Assembly (NCBI GenBank): GCA_947628245.1 | Contig: CANQZH010000059.1 | Span: 1 to 7,155, forward strand | Origin: an uncultured Bacilli bacterium | GTDB lineage: Bacteria; Bacillota_I; Bacilli_A; RF39; UBA660 | Length of the DNA: 7,155 nt | Direction of reading: 5' to 3' | Notes under the pieces: generated by a model | Databases searched by the model: none | What the model was told of the DNA's origin: nothing | What the model saw: only the letters and a program-made list of their open reading frames with translations | Program-made: the position numbers and the translations under genes | Shown: positions 1 through 5,371 of the stretch, piece after piece | Layout of the letters: the number at the start of each line of letters is the position of its first letter | Numbering within the stretch: position 1 is the first letter of the stretch

Positions 1-327
1 AAATTTGATATTAATCAAGAAGAGTTAGAAGAGAAAGAGGATGATGCTTTTGTGAAAAAATTAAAAAGTAAAATCAAGAAATTAAATCAAGATAAAAATT
101 TTGTCAGTTTCATAAGCTATGAAGATGATTTAAAATTCCAAAAGAATACAGAATTAAATTTGGCACGTAAAGAAGGCATTGAAGAAGGTATCATTGAAGG
201 CGAGAAAGCTGGTGCAAAAGCTAAAAGTTTAGAAATAGCCAAAAAAATGTTAAATCGTGGTGACTCTATAGAAGACATTATCGATTTAACTGGATTATCC
301 AAAAATGAAATAGAGAATTTAAAGTAA
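1..327 (+). CDS. Rpn/PD-(D/E)XK nuclease family transposase-like protein, C-terminal part (5' end outside window)
   Basis: The reading frame is open from base 1 to the TAA at 325-327, giving 108 residues. The GTG at base 52 is an internal valine codon, because the frame continues upstream without a stop, so the gene is partial rather than a 91-residue protein. The C-terminus has the hallmark of Rpn-type proteins (often labelled 'putative transposase or invertase'): a charged stretch with ARKEGIEEGIIEGEKAGAK, then 'AKKMLNRGDSIEDIIDLTGLS' -like text ending in a small helix-turn-helix-like tail (SIEDIIDLTGLSKNEIENL). The family is known as recombination-promoting DNA nucleases with an N-terminal PD-(D/E)XK fold, but that catalytic part lies outside the window. 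Activity therefore cannot be judged. A terminator follows at once, so the gene is not co-transcribed with what comes next. The family assignment is from pattern recognition of the tail only. Confidence 0.75.
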   Translation, partial: KFDINQEELEEKEDDAFVKKLKSKIKKLNQDKNFVSFISYEDDLKFQKNTELNLARKEGIEEGIIEGEKAGAKAKSLEIAKKMLNRGDSIEDIIDLTGLSKNEIENLK

Positions 328-358
328 AAAGATTTGTAGTAAATACAAATTTTTTTTA
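328..358 (+). terminator. Rho-independent terminator of the Rpn-like gene
   Basis: A hairpin starts directly after the stop codon. GATTTGTA (331-338) pairs with TACAAATT (344-351; one G-U pair), and A-T pairs add to the base of the stem (328-330 with 352-354). The loop is GTAAA. A run of T residues (350-357) forms the U-tail. The stem is A-T rich and weak by GC content, but its position and tail are typical. Confidence 0.7.
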
Positions 359-388
359 TTTTGTGTAAATATTTTAATTTTTTAGTCA

Positions 389-424
389 ACTTGACACTTT
401 TTGCTTTAAAATTGATTGTCAAGT
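389..424. repeat. 8-bp inverted repeat overlapping a promoter -35 box (candidate operator)
   Basis: ACTTGACA (389-396) and TGTCAAGT (417-424) are perfect inverted copies separated by 20 bp. A further half-site, GTCAA at 385-389, forms a compact palindrome GTCAACTTGAC (385-395) with the left arm. The right arm covers the -35 box of the promoter for the surface-protein gene and lies upstream of the expected transcription start, so it would act as DNA rather than as an RNA hairpin. I infer a binding site for a dimeric regulator. No cognate regulator is visible. Confidence 0.5.
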
Positions 425-444
425 AAAAGCTAATTTGTTATATT
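416..444 (+). promoter_or_regulatory. Sigma-A-type promoter with extended -10, for the TasA-like gene
   Basis: The -35 box is TTGTCA (416-421; five of six match TTGACA). The spacer is 17 bp and the -10 box is TATATT (439-444; five of six match TATAAT). A TGN element (TGT, 436-438 region) lies directly upstream of the -10, making it an extended -10 promoter. The expected start of transcription is near 451. The upstream stretch 350-385 is almost pure A/T and could serve as an UP element. Confidence 0.65.
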
Positions 445-455
445 TTTATTATAGA

Positions 456-462
456 AGAGAGG
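456..462 (+). promoter_or_regulatory. Ribosome binding site that decides the TasA-like start
   Basis: AGAGAGG lies only one base before the ATG at 464 but ten bases before the in-frame ATG at 473. The first spacing is too short for normal initiation, so 473 is the better start. Confidence 0.55.
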
Positions 463-472
463 AATGAAAAAA

Positions 473-1255
473 ATGGAAAAGAAAAATATGGTATTGTTAA
501 CGGTTATTGCTGGTGCTACATTTTTAGTAGCAATGGTAGGTGCAACTTTTGCATTCTTTACGGCAACTGTTCAAGATAACCGTACATCTAGTGGAGATAC
601 AGGAAAAACCAGTATTACGGCTGGTTCAGTAGCTAGTACTACTATAGTAGGAAGTGTTGATGGTGCTGCTGGTCAATTTACAGCAACTGATGTCTATCCT
701 GGACATATGGAAGTTGCAGCTTTGAGTGTAAAAGCTGATAACTCTCAAAATTCAGAACAAACAAAAACAAACATCGCTATTAAATATGATGTTACTAAAA
801 ATGATTTTGCTGCTAATGAAATCAAAGTTTCAATTTATAAGAAAGAAAATACACCTGTTTCAGGAGTATCTAAAGCTGGAGATAGTAATGGAAATAATAA
901 TTTCTTCCAATGTGCTCATAAAAGTAGAGATGCTGTAAATAAAACTGATTTTACTGGAGAAGAACTTGAAGTTCCATCAGGCACTAAGATTTTCTATGAA
1001 GAATGTGCTAATAAAGATGGCTTAACTAATGATAGTGCTGTGTTATTAGCAAGTAAAGAAATTGACCACGTTGATGGTGAAGCTAAATCTTATGAATTTG
1101 AAGATGCAATTACTGCTGACGGTGAAAGTAGTAAAACTGTTTACTATTATGTTGTTGTTGAATTTGTTAATAATAAAACATCTGAGAATTTAACTGCTCA
1201 AAATTCATCTATGAATGCCGTATTAAATGGTAACATTACAGTTGTTCCAGCATAA
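473..1255 (+). CDS. TasA/camelysin-like secreted surface protein with SipW-type signal segment
   Basis: This is a predicted exported protein of 260 residues (263 if the ATG at 464 is used). The N-terminus is a short lysine-rich segment, then a hydrophobic stretch (about residues 6-28) ending in GATFAFFTATV. That resembles the SipW-cognate signal peptides of TasA/camelysin proteins, whose members form extracellular fibres or sit on the cell surface. The mature part is rich in Ser, Thr, Asn and Asp. The C-terminus has a beta-rich YYYVVVEFVNN segment, a QNSSMNAVLNG stretch and a final NITVVPA, like the last strand of the TasA fold. Two cysteines (147 and 178; 150 and 181 in the longer form) could form a disulfide. 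No sipW peptidase gene is in the window. The gene has its own promoter and terminator. By eye it uses more G/C than its neighbours, which fits strong expression or transfer. The export call is firmer than the family name, and matrix or adhesin function is inference. Confidence 0.7.
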   Translation: MEKKNMVLLTVIAGATFLVAMVGATFAFFTATVQDNRTSSGDTGKTSITAGSVASTTIVGSVDGAAGQFTATDVYPGHMEVAALSVKADNSQNSEQTKTNIAIKYDVTKNDFAANEIKVSIYKKENTPVSGVSKAGDSNGNNNFFQCAHKSRDAVNKTDFTGEELEVPSGTKIFYEECANKDGLTNDSAVLLASKEIDHVDGEAKSYEFEDAITADGESSKTVYYYVVVEFVNNKTSENLTAQNSSMNAVLNGNITVVPA

Positions 1256-1259
1256 TATT

Positions 1260-1285
1260 AAAAAGCATTAATTGCTTTTTTTTTT
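1260..1285 (+). terminator. Rho-independent terminator of the TasA-like gene
   Basis: AAAAGCA (1261-1267) pairs perfectly with TGCTTTT (1273-1279) around a TTAAT loop, and one more A-T pair is possible at the base. The T-run spans 1276-1285. It separates the surface-protein unit from the phosphorelay operon. Confidence 0.85.
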
Positions 1286-1288
1286 GCA

Positions 1289-1317
1289 TTGAACCAATTA
1301 TTATTTTATGGTAAAAT
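1289..1317 (+). promoter_or_regulatory. Extended -10 promoter of the phosphorelay operon
   Basis: The -35-like box is TTGAAC (1289-1294; four of six). The spacer is 17 bp and the -10 box is TAAAAT (1312-1317; five of six), preceded by TGG (1309-1311), an extended -10 element that can make up for the weak -35. Transcription should start near 1324, leaving a leader of about 18 nt that contains the AAGGGAG ribosome site (1327-1333). It begins directly after the preceding terminator. Confidence 0.65.
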
Positions 1318-1341
1318 TGTCATAATAAGGGAGATGGAAAA

Positions 1342-3168
1342 ATGGGAACATACTTTTCAATAAGTGCCTTAATTATTGTCATAATTTTTATGATTGATTT
1401 CTTTTCTAAGGAGAGAGTTAAAAATCACGAAACGGATATATATAAATATTTATTAATTGTTTCAGTTTTGGGAATGTTTTTTGATGTTTTAACTTCTATT
1501 TGGTATAAAATGGGATTAGATTATCATCATTTTATATATACTTTTAGTTGTCGTCTTGTTTTTCTATATTTAGTAGTGTGGGGAATGATTTTCTCATATT
1601 ATATTAAAACGATTAGTTTGGTAAAAGATGTGGATAAAAAATTAAAAAAAGTAAGAAAAATATATTATTATACTTTAATTATTTTAGTCCCTTTAATATT
1701 ATTTTTACCACTTACTTATAATCAAGTTGGAGATATCATCGTTCCTAATGGTCCATCGGTTGTGGTAACTTATTTATTTGCGATTGGTTTTTTATGTTAT
1801 TCAGTCATTCTTGCAATTAAAAATCGTAAAGTTATTGAAAAGAAAAAATTAAAACCAATTTATGTATTAGTAATTGCTTTAGTTATTAACACGATTATTC
1901 AAGTATTTTTCCCTGAAGCTTTCTTAATTAGTTATTTATTAGGAATAATTGATATAGTAATGTATTTTACTATTGAAAATCCTGATATAAAAATAATTAA
2001 AGAATTAAATATGGCTAAAGATCAAGCTGAAAAAGCTAATCGAGCTAAAACTGATTTTTTATCTAATATGTCACACGAGATTAGAACTCCTTTAAATGCT
2101 ATTGTTGGTTTTAGTGAATGTCTTTTAGACCATCAAGAATTAAATGATGAAGTAAAAGGTTTTGCGACTGATATTGTTGATGCATCTCATAACTTATTAG
2201 AAATTGTTAATGGTATTTTAGATATATCTAAAATTGAAGCAAATAAAATGGAAATTATTTTAAAAGAATATCATCCAAGAGAAGTTTTAGAATCTTTAGG
2301 AAAATTAGTTATACCAAGAATTAGAGAAAAACCAATTGAGTTTAAAACTTATTTTTCACCTGATTTACCTGGTACTTTAAATGGTGATGTTGGTAAACTT
2401 AAACAAATTGTTTTAAATATTTTAACTAATGCTGCTAAATATACGGATAAAGGGGAAATTGTCTTGCACGTTACTTGTGTAAATGATATTCCTAAAAGAA
2501 AATCTGTTTTATATATTTCAGTAAAAGATACAGGAAGAGGAATTAAAGAAAATAATTTAAAAAATTTATTTAATAAATTTGAAAGAATTGATGAAGATAA
2601 AAATACAACGATTGAAGGAACTGGTTTAGGACTTGCTATAACTAAGAATTTAGTTGAAATGATGGGTGGTAAAATTAGTGTATATAGTAAATTTGGAGAA
2701 GGTTCTATTTTTCGAGTTTATTTAGAACAAGAAATTGTAAGAATGGAAGATGATAATAAAGAAGAAGAAAATAATGCAACTCAAATTAAAACATATGAAG
2801 GTAAAAAAGTTTTAATTGTTGATGATTCAAAAATTAATTTAAAAGTTGCAGTTCAATTAATGAAAGATTATCATTTTGATGTAGTTACTTGTGAGAGTGG
2901 TTTTGAAGCTATTGATGAAGTAAAGAAACAAGATTTTGATTTAATTTTTATGGATATAATGATGCCTAAGAAAAATGGTGTTGAAACGTTAAATGATTTA
3001 AAAACAATGAAAAAGTTTAGGACTCCAGTTATTGCTTTAACAGCTGATGCAATTGAGGGTATGGAAGAAAAGTATTTACAAGCAGGATTTAATGGTTATT
3101 TATCAAAACCAATTGATCGAGATATGTTAAATAAAACAATTAATAAATTTTTAGGAGGAAAGAAATGA
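1342..3168 (+). CDS. Multi-pass membrane hybrid sensor histidine kinase with C-terminal receiver domain
   Basis: This 608-residue hybrid kinase should sense a signal at the membrane and start a phosphorelay. About seven hydrophobic segments fill residues 4-211 (roughly 4-22, 32-56, 65-90, 107-126, 140-161, 171-190, 194-211). A short charged linker (about 215-235) follows. The HisKA domain has SHEIRTPLNAI with the phospho-accepting His245. The HATPase domain shows the N box (N359, N363), the G1 box DTGRGI (396-401) and the G2 box GTGLGL (426-431). After an acidic linker (about 465-485) comes a receiver domain (488-605) with the acid pair D494/D495, phospho-acceptor D538, T567 and K589, so every catalytic residue is present. 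The N-terminal part matches no periplasmic sensor that I recognise, so the ligand is unknown. The start ATG has AAGGGAG eight bases upstream. The TGA stop overlaps the next start by four bases, indicating coupled translation with the Hpt gene. Confidence 0.93.
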   Translation: MGTYFSISALIIVIIFMIDFFSKERVKNHETDIYKYLLIVSVLGMFFDVLTSIWYKMGLDYHHFIYTFSCRLVFLYLVVWGMIFSYYIKTISLVKDVDKKLKKVRKIYYYTLIILVPLILFLPLTYNQVGDIIVPNGPSVVVTYLFAIGFLCYSVILAIKNRKVIEKKKLKPIYVLVIALVINTIIQVFFPEAFLISYLLGIIDIVMYFTIENPDIKIIKELNMAKDQAEKANRAKTDFLSNMSHEIRTPLNAIVGFSECLLDHQELNDEVKGFATDIVDASHNLLEIVNGILDISKIEANKMEIILKEYHPREVLESLGKLVIPRIREKPIEFKTYFSPDLPGTLNGDVGKLKQIVLNILTNAAKYTDKGEIVLHVTCVNDIPKRKSVLYISVKDTGRGIKENNLKNLFNKFERIDEDKNTTIEGTGLGLAITKNLVEMMGGKISVYSKFGEGSIFRVYLEQEIVRMEDDNKEEENNATQIKTYEGKKVLIVDDSKINLKVAVQLMKDYHFDVVTCESGFEAIDEVKKQDFDLIFMDIMMPKKNGVETLNDLKTMKKFRTPVIALTADAIEGMEEKYLQAGFNGYLSKPIDRDMLNKTINKFLGGKK

Positions 3169-3527
3169 AAAATGTTGATTTATTAACTAGTTATGGTGTT
3201 GATTTAGATACGGCTTTACAAACTTGGGAAGATATGGATTCTTATAATGAAGGATTAAAAGAATATTATGATGAATTATTAAATAAAGCTAAAGAATTAG
3301 AAAATTATAAAAATAATGGTGATTATGAAAATTATGGTATTTTAGCGCATAGTATAAAAAGTGAATCTAAGTATTTTGGTTTAATGGATGATGCTAATGT
3401 ATTTTTAGAGCACGAATTAAAGGGTAAAGAAAGTGATGGCGAATATATTGCTAGTCATTTTGCTGATTTATTAAATACTGTTAATAAAATTCATAATTTA
3501 TTAAGTAAATATTTTGAAGGAGAATAG
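3165..3527 (+). CDS. Stand-alone Hpt (histidine phosphotransfer) protein
   Basis: This 120-residue soluble, helical protein should shuttle phosphate from the kinase receiver (D538) to the downstream regulator. The Hpt core is AHSIKSESKYFG (61-72). His62 is the expected phosphorylated residue and K65 is the conserved lysine. The usual glycine after that lysine is serine here, a mild departure. Flanking segments (about 26-58 and 83-116) look like the antiparallel helices of the four-helix bundle, and the length is normal for a single-domain Hpt. The start ATG overlaps the kinase stop as ATGA and has a full AGGAGG (3153-3158) six bases upstream. The following regulator gene starts one base after its stop. 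The position between a hybrid kinase and a receiver protein strongly supports the role, although Hpt sequences are short and variable. Confidence 0.88.
   Translation: MKNVDLLTSYGVDLDTALQTWEDMDSYNEGLKEYYDELLNKAKELENYKNNGDYENYGILAHSIKSESKYFGLMDDANVFLEHELKGKESDGEYIASHFADLLNTVNKIHNLLSKYFEGE
3516..3522 (+). promoter_or_regulatory. Ribosome binding site that decides the response regulator start
   Basis: GAAGGAG lies six bases before the ATG at 3529. The longest open frame would begin at the TTG at 3514, but that codon abuts and overlaps this site, so the ATG is the supported start. Confidence 0.75.
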
Positions 3528-3528
3528 T

Positions 3529-3912
3529 ATGATTTTAGCCGTTGATGATTCAGAAATTATTTTAAATTTTATAGAACATAGTTTAAATGGAAAATATCCT
3601 GTAACTAAAGCTAAAGATGGAAAAAGTGCCATTAATATTTTGAAAGATAATGATGTATATGCTATCTTATTAGATTTAAATATGCCTGGTAGTGATGGTT
3701 TTGAAGTATTAAGTTATTTAAAAGAAAATGAGTTAATAACTAAAATACCGGTTGTTATTATTACAGGTGATGATAATAAAGAAACTATTGAAAAAGCTTT
3801 TAGTTATCCAATATTAGATGTTTTAAATAAACCGTTTACAATCGAAAATATGGATCGGATATTAGATACAATTAATAATTTTTATGAACGTAAGAAAAAT
3901 GAAATAGAATAA
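3529..3912 (+). CDS. Single-domain response regulator (CheY/Spo0F-like receiver)
   Basis: This 127-residue protein consists of one receiver domain and nothing else. It has the acid pair D6/D7 (AVDDSE), phospho-acceptor D49 in LLDLNMP, T79 in IITGDD and K101 in LNKPF, so all key receiver residues are present. There is no DNA-binding, cyclase or other output domain, and only a short charged tail (YERKKNEIE) follows the last helix. It therefore works by docking to another protein or as an intermediate in a longer relay, as known for CheY and Spo0F. It is the last gene of the unit, one base after the Hpt stop. The target is not encoded in the window. The regulator type is secure and the pathway is unknown. 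Confidence 0.93.
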   Translation: MILAVDDSEIILNFIEHSLNGKYPVTKAKDGKSAINILKDNDVYAILLDLNMPGSDGFEVLSYLKENELITKIPVVIITGDDNKETIEKAFSYPILDVLNKPFTIENMDRILDTINNFYERKKNEIE

Positions 3913-3942
3913 AAAGTTTTTCCTTTGGGAAGAGCTTTTTTT
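3911..3942 (+). terminator. Strong hairpin terminator of the phosphorelay operon
   Basis: A 13-bp stem (3911-3923 with 3928-3940, including two G-U pairs) is closed by a TTTG loop. The T-run 3936-3942 forms the tail. The hairpin starts inside the TAA stop of the response regulator gene. Confidence 0.85.
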
Positions 3943-3949
3943 AGGATAG

Positions 3950-3978
3950 TAGACTTTTTAAAAAGCTTTTGATAAAAT
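3950..3978 (+). promoter_or_regulatory. Extended -10 promoter of the suf operon
   Basis: The -35-like box is TAGACT (3950-3955; four of six). The spacer is 17 bp and the -10 box is TAAAAT (3973-3978), preceded by TGA (3970-3972). The expected transcription start is near 3985. The spacer holds two overlapping perfect palindromes, CTTTTTAAAAAG (3954-3965) and AAAAGCTTTT (3961-3970), which could be an operator but are low-complexity A/T-rich text. Confidence 0.6.
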
Positions 3979-3997
3979 ATGGTTGGTTGGTGAGATT

Positions 3998-4720
3998 ATG
4001 TTTGATATTAATGATTTAACAGTTAAAACTAGTGATAAAGAATTATTAAATAATATTAATTTAAAGATAAATGAAGGAGAAATTCACGTTTTAATGGGAC
4101 CTAATGGGGCTGGTAAAAGTACGCTTTGTAAAGCTATTTTGTCTCATCCTAGTTTAAAGAAAACTAAAGGTAAAATTATTTTTGAAAAACAAGATATTAC
4201 TAATTTTTCAACTGATAAAATAGCACGGTTAGGTATATATTATATTGCTCAGTCTCCGGTTGCTATTGAAGGAGTTAAAAATGCTGAATTAATTAGAACG
4301 GCTTTACAAGAAGTAGGGCATCCTCTAGATATATTTAGTTTTAATAAAGAAAGTAAGAAATATAGTGAAGAATTAAATGTTGATAAGAATTTTATTCATA
4401 GAGAAGTTAATGTGGCAATGAGTGGTGGCGAAAAAAAGAAAAATGAATTACTTACGATGCTTTTTTTAAAACCTAAATTAATTATTTTAGATGAAATAGA
4501 TTCAGGGTTAGATGTTGATGCTATAAAAGATGTAGCTAAAGTTTTAATTGAATATCAAAAAAATAATTCTTGTGCTTTCTTAATTGTTTCTCATCAAGAA
4601 ATGCTAATTAATTTATTAAAACCTACTCATATTCATTTAGTAATGGATAAAACGATTAAAAGATCAGGAGATATTTCTTTAATGAAGGAAATTTTAGAAA
4701 AAGGTTTTACTAATTTCTAG
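3998..4720 (+). CDS. sufC: SufC, ABC-type ATPase of the SUF iron-sulfur assembly complex
   Basis: SufC is the cytosolic ATPase that drives conformational change in the SufB/SufD scaffold during Fe-S cluster assembly. The 240-residue protein is near the usual length of about 250. It shows Walker A GPNGAGKST (34-42), a Q-loop in YYIAQSP, the ABC signature MSGGEKKK (141-148) with the extra lysines typical of SufC, Walker B LIILDE with D165/E166, a D-loop (SGLDVDA) and the switch histidine H199 in VSHQE. I chose the ATG at 3998 because GGTGAG (3989-3994) precedes it and because a longer version from the TTG at 3983 would begin at or before the predicted transcription start. It is the first gene of the operon, and 42 bases separate it from the scaffold gene. 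It has no membrane partner, which separates it from ABC transporters. Confidence 0.95.
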   Translation: MFDINDLTVKTSDKELLNNINLKINEGEIHVLMGPNGAGKSTLCKAILSHPSLKKTKGKIIFEKQDITNFSTDKIARLGIYYIAQSPVAIEGVKNAELIRTALQEVGHPLDIFSFNKESKKYSEELNVDKNFIHREVNVAMSGGEKKKNELLTMLFLKPKLIILDEIDSGLDVDAIKDVAKVLIEYQKNNSCAFLIVSHQEMLINLLKPTHIHLVMDKTIKRSGDISLMKEILEKGFTNF

Positions 4721-4762
4721 GATTTTTGATTATTCAATAAATAAGGATGTGAATATAATAAT

Positions 4763-5359
4763 ATGAGTAAAGAAGAAAAAATTATAATAAAAGAGAAAAT
4801 ACAAAATATTAATGTTAAAGAAAATCTCAATATTATTGAATGGCAATTTCCAAATGATCCTTTTGTATGTAATATCTATTTAGATGATAATGTGGTTTTT
4901 GAAACTAATTGTTTAATTAATTTAGAGAAAGTTAATGGTCAAATAAATATTTATAGTAATAATAAAAGTATTGTTAATATTTCTTTAGGAATTGTTTTTA
5001 ATGAAGAGAATAATTTAGAAATTAAAAATAGTTTAATAGGAAATGAAGCTTATAGTAAAATTATGATTAAGGCTATTCAAAAGGATGATGAAAAATCTAT
5101 ATTAAAGACTGTAGGTATTATAAATGAAAAAACGAAAAATAATGAATTTTTAGAACAAATAAAAGTTTTAAATTTTAAAAAACAACAAATAATATGTTTA
5201 CCAGAACTTTTAGTTTATTCTAATGAAGCTGTTGCTAATCATAATGCTACTATTAAAAATATTGATGTTGAAGAATTATTTTATTTAAATAGTAAAGGAT
5301 TAAGTAATGATTTAGCTAAAAAAATAATTAAAGAGGGATTTTTAAATTTTAATAAGTAA
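4763..5359 (+). CDS. sufD: Shortened SufD/SufB-family scaffold protein
   Basis: This is a 198-residue member of the SufBD family, the scaffold that binds SufC and holds the nascent Fe-S cluster. The C-terminus is clearly SufBD: PELLVYSNEAVANHNATI (147-164), then ELFYLNSKGLSNDLAKKII and a final EGFLNF. The middle (about 30-130) looks like short beta strands of the family's beta-helix. The N-terminal helical domain of normal SufB or SufD (over 400 residues each) is absent. His160 lines up with the functional SufD histidine (His360 in E. coli), while the cysteine that occupies this motif in SufB and SufD is replaced. Remaining cysteines are C36, C50 and C145. The ATG at 4763 is preceded by AAGGATGTGA (4743-4752), a nine of ten match to the anti-SD complement, ten bases away. 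The next gene's ribosome site overlaps this stop. The frame is intact, so this is a compact protein rather than a broken gene. Confidence 0.85.
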   Translation: MSKEEKIIIKEKIQNINVKENLNIIEWQFPNDPFVCNIYLDDNVVFETNCLINLEKVNGQINIYSNNKSIVNISLGIVFNEENNLEIKNSLIGNEAYSKIMIKAIQKDDEKSILKTVGIINEKTKNNEFLEQIKVLNFKKQQIICLPELLVYSNEAVANHNATIKNIDVEELFYLNSKGLSNDLAKKIIKEGFLNFNK

Positions 5360-5364
5360 GGAGG
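5358..5364 (+). promoter_or_regulatory. Ribosome binding site that decides the sufS start
   Basis: A full AAGGAGG overlaps the stop of the preceding gene and sits seven bases before the ATG at 5372. The in-frame GTG at 5366 is too close to be used. Confidence 0.8.
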
Positions 5365-5371
5365 TGTGTTT

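Noticed and set aside
52..327. GTG at 52 as the start of a small gene
   Set aside because: The frame is open to base 1 and the upstream residues (KFDINQEELEEKEDDAF) continue the protein naturally, so the gene begins outside the window.
391..419. TTGACA at 391-396 as the -35 box of the TasA-like promoter
   Set aside because: At 16-18 bp the following hexamers are poor (GATTGT at 17 bp). The pair TTGTCA/TATATT with TGN 17 bp apart is clearly better.
117..422. Open frame on the minus strand opposite the Rpn-like gene and the following intergenic region
   Set aside because: It runs antisense to a recognisable gene and through its terminator and the next promoter, is lysine/serine/phenylalanine-rich low-complexity text, and resembles no family.
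3165..3168. TGA possibly read as tryptophan (Mycoplasma-type code)
   Set aside because: TGA ends the kinase exactly at an ATGA overlap with the next gene, and reading through gives only six out-of-frame residues before another stop. Tryptophans in the window use TGG.
3514..3528. TTG start for the response regulator, and similarly TTG 3983 for sufC and GTG 5366 for sufS
   Set aside because: Each codon overlaps or precedes the ribosome binding site, or lies at the transcription start. The downstream ATG codons have correct spacing and begin where the family's homology begins.
3933..3967. AGCTTTTT (3933-3940) could pair with AAAAAGCT (3960-3967), suggesting an antiterminator
   Set aside because: The second arm lies in the suf promoter downstream of the terminator, so it would be transcribed too late to compete with the 13-bp terminator stem. 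Chance is likely in A/T-rich sequence.
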